Part shown: piece by piece, positions 34,665-46,754 of the stretch
Numbering within the stretch: the stretch's first letter is position 1
How the letters are laid out: every line of letters starts with the position of its first letter
NCBI RefSeq assembly: GCF_018687715.1
Contig: NC_056755.1
Span: 37,234,001 to 37,298,000, forward strand
Direction of reading: 5' to 3'
DNA: 64,000 nucleotides
Origin: Carya illinoinensis
Lineage: Eukaryota; Streptophyta; Magnoliopsida; Fagales; Juglandaceae
The notes under the pieces: generated by a model
Told to the model about the DNA's origin: nothing
Databases searched by the model: none
The model's input: only the letters and a program-made list of their open reading frames with translations
Translations under genes and position numbers: made by a program

Positions 34665-35986
34665 TAAAACCCATATTCAAGATGGGATCATGAAAATAGT
34701 TAAAGGCGCGCTTGTAATGATGAAAGCGGAAAAGATAGCTGCAAATTTGTACATGCTTAAAGGAGAAACACAACAAGAAGGAGAAGCATCCACTGCGTTG
34801 GCAAGTTCGGCAGAAGAATTAACAATGATGTGGCACCATAAGTTTGGCCACATGTCAGAACGAGGTTTGAAGATTCTTGCTGAACAAAAGCTTCTTCCAG
34901 GGCTCAAAAAGGTTTCATTACCCTTTTGTGAGCATTGTGTTACTAGTACGCAGCACAGATTGAAATTCAGTAGTTCCTCTGCTAGAAGTAAAGCTATCTT
35001 AGAACTAATCCATTCTGATGTTTGGCAAGCACTAGTTTTGTCCCTAGGAGGAGCAAAATACTTTGTGTCATTTATTGACGATTACTCCAGGAGATGTTGG
35101 GTGTATCCAATAAAAAATAAAGCAGATGTATTTCCAGTTTTCAAAATATTCAAAGCGCAGGTTGAGTTTGAATCTGAAAAGAAGATCAAGTGTTTAAGGA
35201 CAGACAATGGAGGAGAATATACTGGTATTGAATTTGATAGCTTCTGTCAACAAGAAGGTATCAAAAGGCAGCTCACGGTGGCATACACTCCACAACAAAA
35301 TGGAGTAGCAGAGCGGATGAACAGAACTTTGTTAGAACGAACAAGAGCGATGTTGAGAACTGCGGGAATGGCCAAGTCATTTTGGGCAGAAGCAGTCAAG
35401 ACTGCTGACTGCTTGTTATGTGATCAATCGGTCACCATCAACCGCAATTGATCTGAAAACGCCGATGGAGATGTGGACTGATAAGCCAGCTGATTATTTT
35501 CACTTACATACATTTGGAAGTCCTATTTATGTTATGTACAACGCCCAAGAAACATCAAAGCTAGATCCAAAATTTAGAAAATGTATTTTCTTAGGGTATG
35601 CTGATGGAGTCAAGGGGTATCGCCTATGGGATCCCACTGCCCGCAATGTGCTAATCAGTAGGGATGTTGTATTTGTAGAAGATAAGGTACAAGAAAAAGA
35701 AAATGATAGCGCTTCAAAAGAGAAACCAGAGACTACTACAGTTCAAGTTGAAGAAAGACAAGAATTAGAAGTTCCAGATTCTTCTGAAGCAATATCAGAG
35801 CACGAAGAACAAGAACAAGCTGAGTGTGCAATTCCACAAGTTCGACGATCAACTCGGGAGAGAAGAGAACCAACTTGGCACTCAGAGTACATCATGGAGG
35901 GAAATGTCGCATACTGTCTACTAACAGAAGATGGAGAACTGTCAACTTTCCATGAGGCTACAAATAGTCAAGAAGCTTCTCTGTAG
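34665..35986 (+). pseudogene. Copia integrase region, inactivated
   Basis: After the target duplication the frame runs KTHIQDG, then the GAG-pre-integrase zinc finger (WHHKFGHMS ... FCEHC), then the integrase core with its D-D-E triad in LIHSDVW, LRTDNGGEY and NGVAERMNRTLLE. Near 35403-35416 a 7-bp tandem duplication (GACTGCT twice) shifts the frame. The following frame (35420-35986) has NRSPSTAIDLKTPMEMW, PKFRKCIFLGYADGVKGYRLWD and an acidic linker. A TAG at 35984-35986, where Trp is expected, ends it before the reverse transcriptase. Confidence 0.93.
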
Positions 35987-37494
35987 ATGGTTGCAATGCA
36001 AGAAGAAATTGAAGCTCTCCATAAAAACAAAACATGGGATCTTGTACCACTACCACAAGGAAGAAAGGCCATCGGAAACAAATGGGTTTACAAGATCAAA
36101 CGAAATGACAATGACCAAGTGGAGCGGTATCGTGCTAGATTGGTGGTGAAAGGATTCGATCAGAAAGAAGGCGTAGACTTCAACGAAATATTCTCTCCTG
36201 TTGTTCGACTCTCAACGGTTTGAGCAGTCCTTGCGATGTGTGCTACATTTGACTTGTACTTAGAATAACTGGACGTGAAAACTGCATTTCTTCATGGAGA
36301 AATTGAAGAAGAAATTTACATGCTCCAACCAGAAGGTTTTGAAGAAAAAGAAAAAGAGAACTTGGTTTGCAGGTTGAACAAATCTCTATACGGTCTCAAA
36401 CAGGCGCCGAGATGTTGGTATAAGAGATTTGATTCCTTTATCATGAGCCTTGGATACAACAGACATAGTTCAGATCCTTGTGTTTACTACAAGAGATTTG
36501 GTGATGGTAATTTCATTATTCTGTTGTTGTATATTGACGACATGTTGGTAGCAGGCCCCAACAAAGATCGCATTACAGACTTAAATGCACAGTTGGCTAG
36601 GGAGTTTGAAATGAAGGACTTGGGACCAGAAACAAGATTCTAGGGATGCAAATTTACCGAGACAGAAATAATAGGAAGATATGGCTTTCTCAGAAAAATT
36701 ATTTGAAGAAAATCTTGCGACGTTTCAACATGCAAGATTGTAAGCCAATTTCTACCCCTCTTCCTATTAATTTCAAGTTATCCTCAAGTATGAGTCCTAG
36801 CAATGAAGCAGAGAGGATGGAAATGTCTCGAGTACCGTATGCATCAGCAGTGGGTAGCTTAATGTTCGCTATGGTTTGTACAAGACCAGACATTGCACAG
36901 TCAGTGGGAGTGGTTAGTCGATACATGACGAATCCTGGTAAAGAGCATTGGAGTGCTGTAAAGAGGATCCTGAGATATGTCAAGGGTACCTCAAATGTCG
37001 CATTATGTTATGAAGGATCAGACTTTACTGTCAGAGGCTATGTTGATTCAGATTATGCAGGTGATCTTGAAAAGAGCAAGTCCACCTCAGGTTATGTGTT
37101 TACTCTTGCTGGAGGAGCTGTAAGCTGGGTTTCAAAATTGCAGTCTATTGTGGCTACTTCTACAACGGAGGCAGAATATGTCGCAGCTACACAATCTAGC
37201 AAAGAGGCAATATGGTTGCAAATGCTACTGGAAGAGCTCAGACACGTACAAGAGAAGGTTGATTTATTTTGTGATAGTCAGAGCGCTTTATATTTGGCAA
37301 AGAATCCAGCATTTCATTCAAGGACAAAGCACATACGAGTTCAGTATCACTTCGTTCGTGAGAAGGTGGAAGAAGGAAGTGTGGATATACAAAAAATCCA
37401 TACAAAAGACAACCTAGCAGATATATTAACAAAGCCAATTAATAATGACAAGTTTATCTGGTGTCGATCCTCCTTAGGCCTAGCAGATATGTAA
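35987..37494 (+). pseudogene. Copia reverse transcriptase and RNase H, inactivated
   Basis: The reverse transcriptase begins MVAMQEEIEALHKNKTWDLV and has NKWVYKIKRN, YRARLVVKGFDQKEGVDF, LDVKTAFLHGEIEEEIYM, SLYGLKQAPRCWYKRFD and the catalytic LLYIDDMLVAG near 36530. Stops at about 36222 and 36264 and a 1-bp deletion near 36630 break the frame. The remaining frame (36646-37494) carries RPDIAQSVGVVSRYM and the RNase H motifs YVDSDYAGD, TEAEYVA, DSQSA and RTKHI, ending with TAA. Confidence 0.95.
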
Positions 37495-37548
37495 GCGGCA
37501 TAGAGATGGAAAGTGTAGAAAAGATAGAAGGATTACAAAAGTGACTTT

Positions 37549-37560
37549 AAGTGGGAGATA
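37549..37560 (+). other. Copia polypurine tract
   Basis: AAGTGGGAGATA lies directly before the 3' LTR start, the position used for plus-strand priming. Confidence 0.85.
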
Positions 37561-38115
37561 TGTAGCGGTAAAGCCACTTTTATGGACTTTTATGAGTAAA
37601 AAATGGTGGCTAGTTGAGCTTGCATTCACATTTGCTTCAGCCATCTTTCACTTGCTTCCGCCATCTTCCACTTGCTTCCGCTATCTTCTTTATGGGTCAA
37701 AAATGGTGGCTAGTTGACAACCTACATCAAGCTTGCGTTCACATTTGCTTCTGTCATTTTCCACTTGCTTCCGCCATCTTCCACCTCCTTTAACTCCTAT
37801 AAATACATGTTTTTGCTTTTAGAAACCTATCCCATTTTTGAAAGAAAAATTTAAAGAAAGAGAGAGAGTTTTAGAGAGAAAAATAGTGAGGTTTCTCCTA
37901 TATATTGTCTCTCCTTTTATAAGAAAGAGTGAGTTTTCTCCTTTTATAAGAGAGGATATTGTCAATTGTGCTCTCCTTATTCAAGAGAGAAATTCTTGTA
38001 ATCTTTTTGCTATAAGTGAAATTCTTCTACAATTGGAGTTCCTTATTATTTCTTTTATTCTTTCTCATTTCTACTTCGGTTGTAATTGTATGTCCCGTAC
38101 CACAACCGCCTAACA
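37561..38115 (+). repeat. 3' LTR of the Copia element
   Basis: 555 bp, TGTAGCGGTAAAG to CCGCCTAACA, colinear with the 5' LTR. It has one extra 20-bp CTTCCGCCATCTTCCACTTG unit. It is followed by the target duplication CCCAC. Confidence 0.95.
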
Positions 38116-38120
38116 CCCAC

Positions 38121-38803
38121 GTGGAGGATTAAAATTTGTAAATGAAATAACAGACTCAATAGACCCAAATAATAACCAACTAAATGTAGCGTATGACTCA
38201 GACTACAATTTATTGGACTAATACGCATCGCTCCATAAGCTGCTACCTGATTCTCTTATTTAAAAACGATGTCGTGCTCCACTCCATGGCCTATGTGACA
38301 CCATTTCTCTCTTCATAGACTTCCCCCTTTCTTCCAAGTACTTCGTCCTTCTATTTTCTTTTAACCTGTAACTTAGCTTCATAACAATCTACTTCAATTA
38401 TATAATTATTGAGAAATGCTAAATATCGTTCCGACACCACACACTGATATAAATATGTGTGTTTAAATAAAATGACAAAAATGATAAATTAAATGTTAGT
38501 TTGTGGTATAGGAGATGATAAGTAAAAATTTTCATAATTATTATGTGTTTTATATGAATTATTTTCTTATTTGCTTTGTCACGCATATGTAGAGCATCAA
38601 TTGCATCGACATCATCGATAAGCTCCCACGTCATTAAAACTAAACAGGCACACGGATTCACTTGTGGATGTCAAATATTGGCACGATATACGTTGCTTAT
38701 TAATAAAATTATGGGAAATTTTCCTCTTTATTATAAATTTACAAGGAAAAAAAAAATCATGAATGCATCATTTAGTCATATCATTTTTGGAACCCAAAGT
38801 TGT
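38121..38803. other. Flank between the transposon nest and the unc-13-like gene
   Basis: The first part is probably gypsy-relic sequence on the far side of the Copia insertion. At 38408 a GAGAAATGCTAAATATCG end resembles the MITE end at 27562. The rest is the 3' flank of the minus-strand gene. No separate gene. Confidence 0.5.
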
Positions 38804-41800
38804 TTATAATTTCTTGGGCAAATTGTAAGTCTTTTTAAGAAACTTTGCAGCCGTCTCATCCTTACGGTTACACAAAACTCTTAAAATCGTGTTGGGTTCA
38901 GTTGGATCCCATTCACCTGAACATGGAGGCAATGGAAGCTTAGATTTAGCAGAGCCAAATGTCTCGAGATTTAAACGTCTGAACTCCTCGATCAAGCTCT
39001 CTGTATCTGTTCCAAGTAGAGAAAGAATGCCTTTTACTGTGGTCGAATAATTGTCTATTAAATCACCTGGCAATCCATCCCCATTGGACCAAAATAGATC
39101 TGTGAGAAAGTTAAAATCCTCCTCTATTATTTCTGAATCTTGTTGACAGAAAGCACGAGAAGGGCCCCCAGCAAGCAGAACCAGTAGGAAACCATCAAAA
39201 GAAGCTTTCATTATGTCAGTAATGACACGAGTTCTTATTCTGTCATGCACTGTTAATGAAATAATCTCCAAAAATTGCTCGAGCTCCTGAAGGAAGGGTT
39301 CAATCCTAGAAGAAGAAACTTCCCCAACGTATAGAGAATCCCAAAGAACATGACTTAGGTCATGGAAGACGATTTTATATGCCATTGCCTCACAGAGTTG
39401 TTGCATCCCTTCTGCACAAGCAATTGCTGAAAGGTCAAACCTTTTCATTGTCCCATCTGTAATAATGTCCCCATGAGTGCGTTCAGCATTTTCAATATCC
39501 ACAAGTATTCTCTTCTCCAAAACTTCCAGCTCAGTTTGTATATGCTGCAAGGTATTTAGGCGAACACAGAGCTGGGGTATCCCAAAGGAGTTATCCCTAT
39601 TGGAAGTAGCAACATGGGATTTACTCTTCTTTGTTATTTGTGTTTTTTCCTTCCTTTTGGATACACCATGGAACTTTGATCCTGTAGAACATCTAGTCAA
39701 AGCGGGCATAGTGGGAACGTAAGTATTTCGCATCCCTGCAGACCAAAGAAGAGAAATATAACTTCAAAAACTAATGCAACAGTATTGAAGATAAGAAATA
39801 TAATTTGAAAAACTAATGCAACAGTATTTTGCAGGCTATGGAATAATACCACAACCAGACTTGGCCTTCAATATATAATGTTGAAGGCCTCTGTCGAAAC
39901 CATTCATCAATTCAGGAAGGAAGATCGGATGCATAGGAATCGGCAGCAGAAAGAATACTTCTAAAGTTGCATCTATGGTCCGTAGAACTTCAATAGCAGA
40001 AGGAGCAATTCGCTCTTTGTTGGCTCGTGGATTCCAGACCTAAAGAAAAAAGTCAACAGGTCATGTGCATCTAACAGCTATCTTCTAGAAAATGATTAGT
40101 AAGTTTTGTGATTGAAGCTTGGAAATCAACTGCCACTCTGTAATACATATAAACAAAACAGGGCTAAGTATTGCAGGTTTGGACAATTTTTTGTACCATT
40201 GGAGTTTTATCTAAGTAAAGGTTTTAAAATATTTGAACTTTAACAAATTTGACTACAAAATTAAACCTACTTAACTCATAGGGGTTCAAACAAGATGCTG
40301 TAACAGATCAGGATTGCAAGTGACTAATAATACAAGTGAAAACAACATTCAAGCAAGACAGAAACTTCTAACTTCAAAGTTCAAATTTTAAAAGATGATA
40401 AACCAAAAGATTTTATCCATGGTACATAACTATCCCTCCTCAAAAGCGGAGGCGAAGACTATCAGACTCTATTACTGAAAGTCTGAATTCAAGTATTAGT
40501 AATTAACAGTGCAAGAAAAGTCTAAACCATGACAAACGAGGCATAACACCAACCCCAATCTCCCCCAACACAAAATATATATGTGCATCACTGCATTGCA
40601 CTTCTCAAATTCTGATATTTTTGCTAGTTCCTTTCATCCTCCCTTTCCTTTTGGTTGGGAAAACCCTAACCTGAGACTTCCCCAACTAAACCCCATCCTT
40701 TAACATGTAAGCCAATGTGAAGAACATTTTTACTAGTTGCCACATATATGGTGTGCCAAAATTCAATGATAAAGTATCAAAAAGCTAGTCTTATCAACAT
40801 ACAGGGCAAATGGAAATGTCTAATATCCCTCCAGAGTTCGTCCTTTCTTATTTTTCTCATCATACACTTCTTCACTCTTGATGAAGTGGGTTTTTTTTTG
40901 GAGGGGGTGGATAAAGGGGTACTGGCATCTGATAAAATTGTTTGTGTATGCGTGCACTGTGCAGGCACAGGAATGATACGTAGAGAATGGTGACATCCTT
41001 TTGAATCTGATGATAGTACTGATCTATACAAAAAAAAGAAAAAAGAAAAAAGAAGAATAGAGAAACAATAACTCATTACATCCAATTTGTATATATCATC
41101 AATCCATATTGAATTTGCTTCTGTTGAATCAAATTTAGAAAAATACCATCACATCCCAATAACTAGAAATTCAAGAACCTTCCCATCACATACCTCCAGT
41201 TGCAGATTCCTATTGGTCCATTCCTCTAGTCTGTCCACTCTTGTCATTATCCATGACTTTACCATATTGGCTATCACAGCTTCAGCCTCATAAGGAAGCA
41301 TCTCCCGTAGAATAGACTTCCCACCATCCTCGCTGTCCACAGCATCTTCAATTACAATCTGCACAAGATCTTTTTCCAATTTGTCAGCAGCTTTCAGCAC
41401 TTGTATTGCATCCGGTGTCAATTCACTAATACCCGTTATGAATTGTATCAGTTCATTCCCATAGCAAGAATGAAGGGTAGCCATGGCAACACCTGATGCA
41501 AGAGGGTGCCACTTCTTCAGAATTGGACTAAATATCTCTCTCTCATTAAGAGCCAGTTTGCTAGTGTCTTGTGCAAGGATGCAAAGGGCATGAAGAGAAC
41601 TGTTCTGGTTGTTAGATATATGGTAGCTTGAGTCCACCGCCTTCATTTTCAGCAATAACACAGATCAATCAGAACCTTGTGTTATATTATTTTCATGGCA
41701 AAGCTGAGAAGCAAGCTTGGTAAAATAGACATAAATGTATACAAACATAATCTTGGGAAAAATCAATGGGATTTTGTATACCCAAACAGGAACTGGAGGA

Positions 41801-44526
41801 AGGAAAATCAGAAAAGGTATATAGCTAAGAGTTTAAATGTCCAGACTTTACACTATATAGATCCAAATACATGAAAATATACTCCTAACCACAGTCATAA
41901 GGTTATTCAACCATACAATTTCTACCAAAGAATAAGTAAGCATATCACGAAGATCCTCCATTGCACAGAGAAAAAGACACCAATTAATGATCAACAAGTA
42001 GAATGTCTTGAAAATATCAACTGACTAACTACAGTTGACAAGTAAAAAAATTCTGAGGAATGATGGATTGAAGCTCAAGGGAAGAATCGATTTAAGTAAA
42101 GGAGATGTTCACAAAAAGTTTTCTTTAAATGAAGAATTTAGTTAGGTAATGTGTCACCAAAAGGTTGGAAATGGTCACAAACTTCTCTACAAGTTAATTA
42201 CAAGATCTCAACAATGATTCAGTTCTACATCAGAAAGGTGAGATACTCTACAGAAGTCATTTTCTGGAGTCAAACATCTTTCGAAGGCTCACCAACTGGC
42301 AAGTTTTAACAGTTGGGTCCCTGTCAAAAGCCTAACTAATCGATTTAAGCATAAAAGGGTTGTTGGAAGCATATTTATATTTAGCTATGTAATGCTGAAC
42401 AAACTTGCCTGAGCAAAAGCAGTGCGAAGTGACGATCTTATATAAGTTTCAACACTTCCACAGGTGATATTAACTTCTTTACTCTTCCAACGATACTCAT
42501 GAGAGATATCTTCTACCAATATTTTCGCAGATGATAATCCTAGAGAAACAACACTTTGCAATGATTCAATATTACCGCTGTGGAAAGTATCATGGTAAGC
42601 AAGAAGCCTTTTCTCCGCCCAGCCTAATATCACACTCAATGTAGAGCTCAAAACCTTTGAGGAAACTGGATCCCTAATTTCCTTGGCATCTTTTTCGACT
42701 TCCATCAACAGATTATTCGATGCAAACAGAAGTTCATTTTTCACTTGGCCAGTTGCAACATGACGGTGGAATAGAACCCATAAGAAGCAAAGATTATGCA
42801 GCATTTGGTTCAATCCGAGGATTACCCAGGTCTTCTTTATGAGGTTTAAAACCTCATCGAGCTCTTCAATAACAGATGTTCCTTCGTTAAGATCAAAGCA
42901 GGCTTCTAAGAGCATTTGGTAGAGCCTGAGGTTCAGCGGAAATCCATCTGCCCAGTGGCATGTCTCAGAAGCAGACCCGTCATATGATCTGCAAGCAAGA
43001 GTCATAACAACACTTCGCAAGACTTGCACTGACTGTGAGCCCCACGAATAATCTAAGGCCCCACGAATAATCTGGTGGAGCCGTCGCGCTGCAGAGTTTG
43101 TCTTCTCCAGAGGCAGACGAGGATGCAGAAGAAGCCCTGCTTCCAGAACCTTTAAATTTCTCCTTTGCCAAGCCTCATATTCTTGCTGACTTGGAAAATC
43201 TGAAGACTTGAATTGCTGTAATAGCTCAAGTGGCAAAACCACCGACTCTATCCGTCTTCCAACCTGATTCATGAAATAGCAAACCCAAAAAATTACTTTG
43301 CCGGATTAAAGGACTCAGGCAACAGAGAACCATGGATTCTCAGGAAATTTTTTTGGTTCAATTAGCTTTAGAAATGGATTCTAAGGAACTTTGAATGCCA
43401 CTAACCAGTAAAGATAATCACCCAGAGTAAATATAAAATTAACAACAGCAACTAACTAAAAAGGTACAAAATCACAAGGTGATGATGAATAAAAACTGTG
43501 CCATAATTTTACTTGCGCGCCCAAACAAGTCCTCCCTCAATTTCTCTTTTTCCATACTATTTTTACAAGAAAGGGAGAAAAAGTTCAAAACTTTTTTCCT
43601 TCCTTTCATTTCCCTGTACTTTCTCATCTTACCTAGAAAACCCAAACCACATAACTAATAAATAAGTCAAAATTAATTGATAGATTAATGAACCAAGTTA
43701 ATACCTATCAAAAAAGATTAATGACCCAAGTTATAAGTCTTAAAAAAGGCCGAAGTTGGATTTTCCTCCCCACCTGCCCAGCAACGATCCTCAATAAGGC
43801 AATCCTAATTCTCGAATCAGTTTGCTCCGAAACCCTCATCTGGACCCTCGTAAACTCCTCAACTGTGACCTGCTTCTTCCCTCTCCCTTGACTCACTGAG
43901 TCACCACCGCCACCCCAACCCTTCGAAGTCGATATTGTTTTTGGCCCCAGAGCCTTCCTCACCCGGCTAGCTACAAAAGACTTCAGCGACCTTTGCAATG
44001 AAGCCCACGCCGGGATCGTCGGAGCACGGTCAGTTTTCTCGGGCTGCGGGATGCAAGTCAAAGGCAGTGTTACGGTGCTCAGGCACGCCGCGACAAGGAT
44101 CTCATAAGCAGTTTCTCGGAGCTCGGAGACTGAGAGATTTGGGGTCAGGTCTCCGAATGGATAGGGCAGGTCTTCGATCGAGTATACGGGATGCTGCTGC
44201 ATAGGGTTCTGGAATTGGTTGTGTCTTTTGGAGGATCCCAATTCTACGTCTCTGGAAATGTTGGACATTGTTGGCTGCTGATGCTGATCAATGGGGCTCT
44301 GGAACTGGCTGTGTCTTTTGGAGGATCCCAATATTCCGTCTCTGAAAATACTGGACGTCGTTTGCTGCTTCTGCATGGGGCTCTGGGACAGGTTGTGTCT
44401 CTTGCAGGATCCCAGTATTCTGTCAAAGAAAATTCTGGACGTTGCTGGCTGCTGCTGCATGGCGCTAGGTAACTGATTGTGTCTTTTGGAGAATCCCAAT
44501 GCTCTGTCTCTGAAAATGTTTGACAT
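38804..44526 (-). CDS. Unc-13-like protein (DUF810/MUN domain), five exons
   Basis: Exons on the minus strand are 43774-44526, 42409-43263, 41194-41640, 39850-40039 and 38804-39735. They sum to 3177 nt, or 1058 residues, close to the roughly 990-1100 of the plant family. Introns are GT-AG except intron 2, which has a GC donor. Landmarks are LPYPFGDLTPNLSVSELRETAYEILVAAC (exon 1, given in part), VGRRIESVVLPLELLQQ (exon 2), SPILKKWHPLASGVA and ELTPDAIQVLKAADKLEKDLVQ (exon 3), VWNPRANKERIAPSAIEVLR (exon 4) and PTMPALTRCSTGS plus the MUN-like C-terminal part (exon 5). PATROL1 of this family helps deliver a proton pump to the plasma membrane; a trafficking role here is inferred. Residues 1 to about 113 are a four-fold repeat of the family's N-terminal FRD..LG.SKR motif. 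Confidence 0.92.
44186..44526 (-). repeat. Four-fold 28-residue tandem repeat at the N-terminus of the unc-13-like protein
   Basis: Four coding units of about 84-90 bp start at residues 1, 29, 57 and about 86. Each contains an IFRD.ILGSSKRHNQ-like block (IFRDRALGFSKRHNQ, IFFDRILGSCKRHNL, IFRDGILGSSKRHSQ, ISRDVELGSSKRHNQ), then a Gln/Pro-rich spacer (SPMQQQQPTS type). Relatives I know have a single such motif at the very start. Confidence 0.9.
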
Positions 44527-46754
44527 TGTTGGTGTGCTCGGTGGATCACTCGTGCATGCGCATGTGACAGTGTAGCCTTTGTGTTATGCTCAGACTTTAA
44601 AAAAAAAAAAAAAAAAAAAAAACAAGAAGAAGAATAAGAAGAAAAGGAGAAGAGAGAGCGTCTGTGTGACAATGCGTGTGAATGGGGTTGGGTTGATCTC
44701 TCTCTTGCTTGATTTTTAAGGAAGCCATGATGGTGTGACAAAGGAAGCAGGGGCTGGACAGTGCGAGTTAAGATAAAGGTCAGAGTATTTCAATTATTTG
44801 TGCTTTTGCATTTGATAAGAAAAAGGTCCGTACCTCTGTGTTTGAGATAGAGTTTTTAAAAAAGAAGGAAAAGTTGGATGGCGGGTAGGGAGAGATGGCG
44901 TGGGAAGAAGAAAAGCAGGGGAGAGTTGGAAAATAAAAAAATTAAAATGATGAGGTATAAAATAAGAGAAATTCAAAGAATAAGTTGGATATTTGACTAA
45001 AATAAGAACAAAATGTTGAAGGCGACCATGGACACTGTCTCTCTGCCATTACCCACTGCATGAGTAGAGAGTGAAATGGTAGGTGGCACCTGGCTGTTCG
45101 GAGTAGTCCAGAAACACAGAGAGAGAAAAAGAAAAAGAAAAGAAAGTAAATGTTTATTGATAATATATATAACAAAAATTCTATTAGCAGTCCTACTCTG
45201 CTGTCTTTGTTACCACTTTCACATTTTTTTCATTTTTTTTATTTATTTTTTTATAATTTTGTAATATATTTAAATATTTTTAAAAAATAAAAAAATTATA
45301 TCAATATATTTAAAATCACTCCCTTAATTATTAAATAAATAAATAAAATTATCTAATCTTGGGCGGCATGGTAACTCTTTTCATGTACAATAGAGCTGGT
45401 AATTGTCCTTTCTATTGCAATGAATGAGATGATAGGATTCCATTTCCCACACGAAAAGTTGCTAATCGATAATGAATAACTATTTACTGTAGAGAAAACA
45501 CAGAATATATTACATATTAAATTTATTTTATAGATTAATTTTTGTCTAAAAGTTGGATTAGTCTATTATTTATAATAGTTAGATCTTTGTATTTTATTTA
45601 GTCATAATGTTACAAGCAAACCTAGCTACGTGACAAACCTTTCAAAGGTTTCTTTATTTCTCTGTTTCTTGTCTCTGCAAATTTTATTCAATTACCACAA
45701 GCCCATTTGGTCAAGGTGATGATCTGTTCGTTCTCATAATTGCTACACTAGGGCTTTGTTTTATAAAAAATATCAACATCTATGTGATGCTCCAACTAAT
45801 TCTCAAAATGGTTGAGGCAAGTGTGACAAAAATGAATAAATAAATATAATAATTATGCATTGAGTGTTAAATCCGACATCGGATAAGTAATAAGTTGATC
45901 TAGTTAAAGATATATGTCCCGACAAGAGTAAGGTTCGGTTTGGTATTTAAAAATTTTTATCTTAAATTCAAAATTTTTATCTCATTATTACAATTTTTTT
46001 AAATTTCACTATAAAATATAATAAATAATTCAATTTTTTCTTAACTTTTTCAAATTTTAAAATAAATATAATATTTTATCTTAAAACTCAAAATTATAAT
46101 ATCTAAATTCTCTACTGCCAAACCAAATCTAAATTTTTTTTTTCCATTTTTTTATACTCTTAAACAATTTTATTTTTTTAAAAAAAAAAATCTAACACCA
46201 TTAAAAAAACATTTCCTTAATCACTAAGTAAAAAAAATTATTGAGACTCAATCGAACCCAACCATCGGTAGGAGTAGATTTATTCATATTTCAACTTTTA
46301 TCTTAACTCAGCTCATCTCAATTCACTATCCAAATTACATGAATAATAACAATTTTGCACATCTGCATGCAAATTCTGTAAATGAAAAATCTAGTTGCAA
46401 GCATAACTGTATACTAATATATGCACCAATATAATATGATTGGTTAAAAAGTAGATTTTATTAAAAATAATACTAATTTAAATTTTAAATATGAATAAAT
46501 CAATATTAATACACAGATTAATACGTAACTTTACTTATTAGTGAGAAAACTATTATGTGAATCATACAAAATTGTGTCATTTCCCAAAGTAAAATCACAG
46601 GTGTATACTGATCATTACTCATGTTTGCATGCATGTGAAACTAATCCCTTTGTGATTCCCAAGTACGGCTACATATCTTCTGCCCTAAAAGTTACGGACA
46701 TGTCGCTTCGATATAACGGAATACTGTAATTCTAATTCCAACTTCCAACACAAA
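44527..46754. other. Intergenic region between two divergent genes
   Basis: It contains the promoter side of the unc-13-like gene (including an A/T homopolymer at 44599-44622), AT-rich DNA at 45180-45350, a MITE at 45930-46137 and a second partial copy near 46285-46335, and the short upstream flank of the PPR gene. No gene is seen. Confidence 0.7.
45930..46137. mobile_element. AT-rich MITE, GGTTTGG ends
   Basis: TTCGGTTTGGTATTTAAAAA on the left and inverted ATTTGGTTTGGCAGTAGAGA on the right bracket a TTTAAATTT-type core shared with 12000, 19650, 57360 and 59520. Confidence 0.65.

Larger units (their letters stand above)
29533..38120 (+). mobile_element. Complete but defective Copia (Tork/TNT1-like) element with target duplications
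   Basis: The element proper is 29538-38115, flanked by CCCAC on both sides (29533-29537 and 38116-38120). Parts in order are 5' LTR, methionine-tRNA primer site, gag with zinc knuckle, protease, [copy C insertion 31276-34664], integrase, reverse transcriptase, RNase H, polypurine tract and 3' LTR. Without copy C it would be about 5.2 kb, the usual Copia size. Polyprotein order and wording resemble TNT1/Tork-type elements. Several nonsense changes, two frameshifts and the nested insertion make it inactive. It lies within a gypsy relic. Confidence 0.96.
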
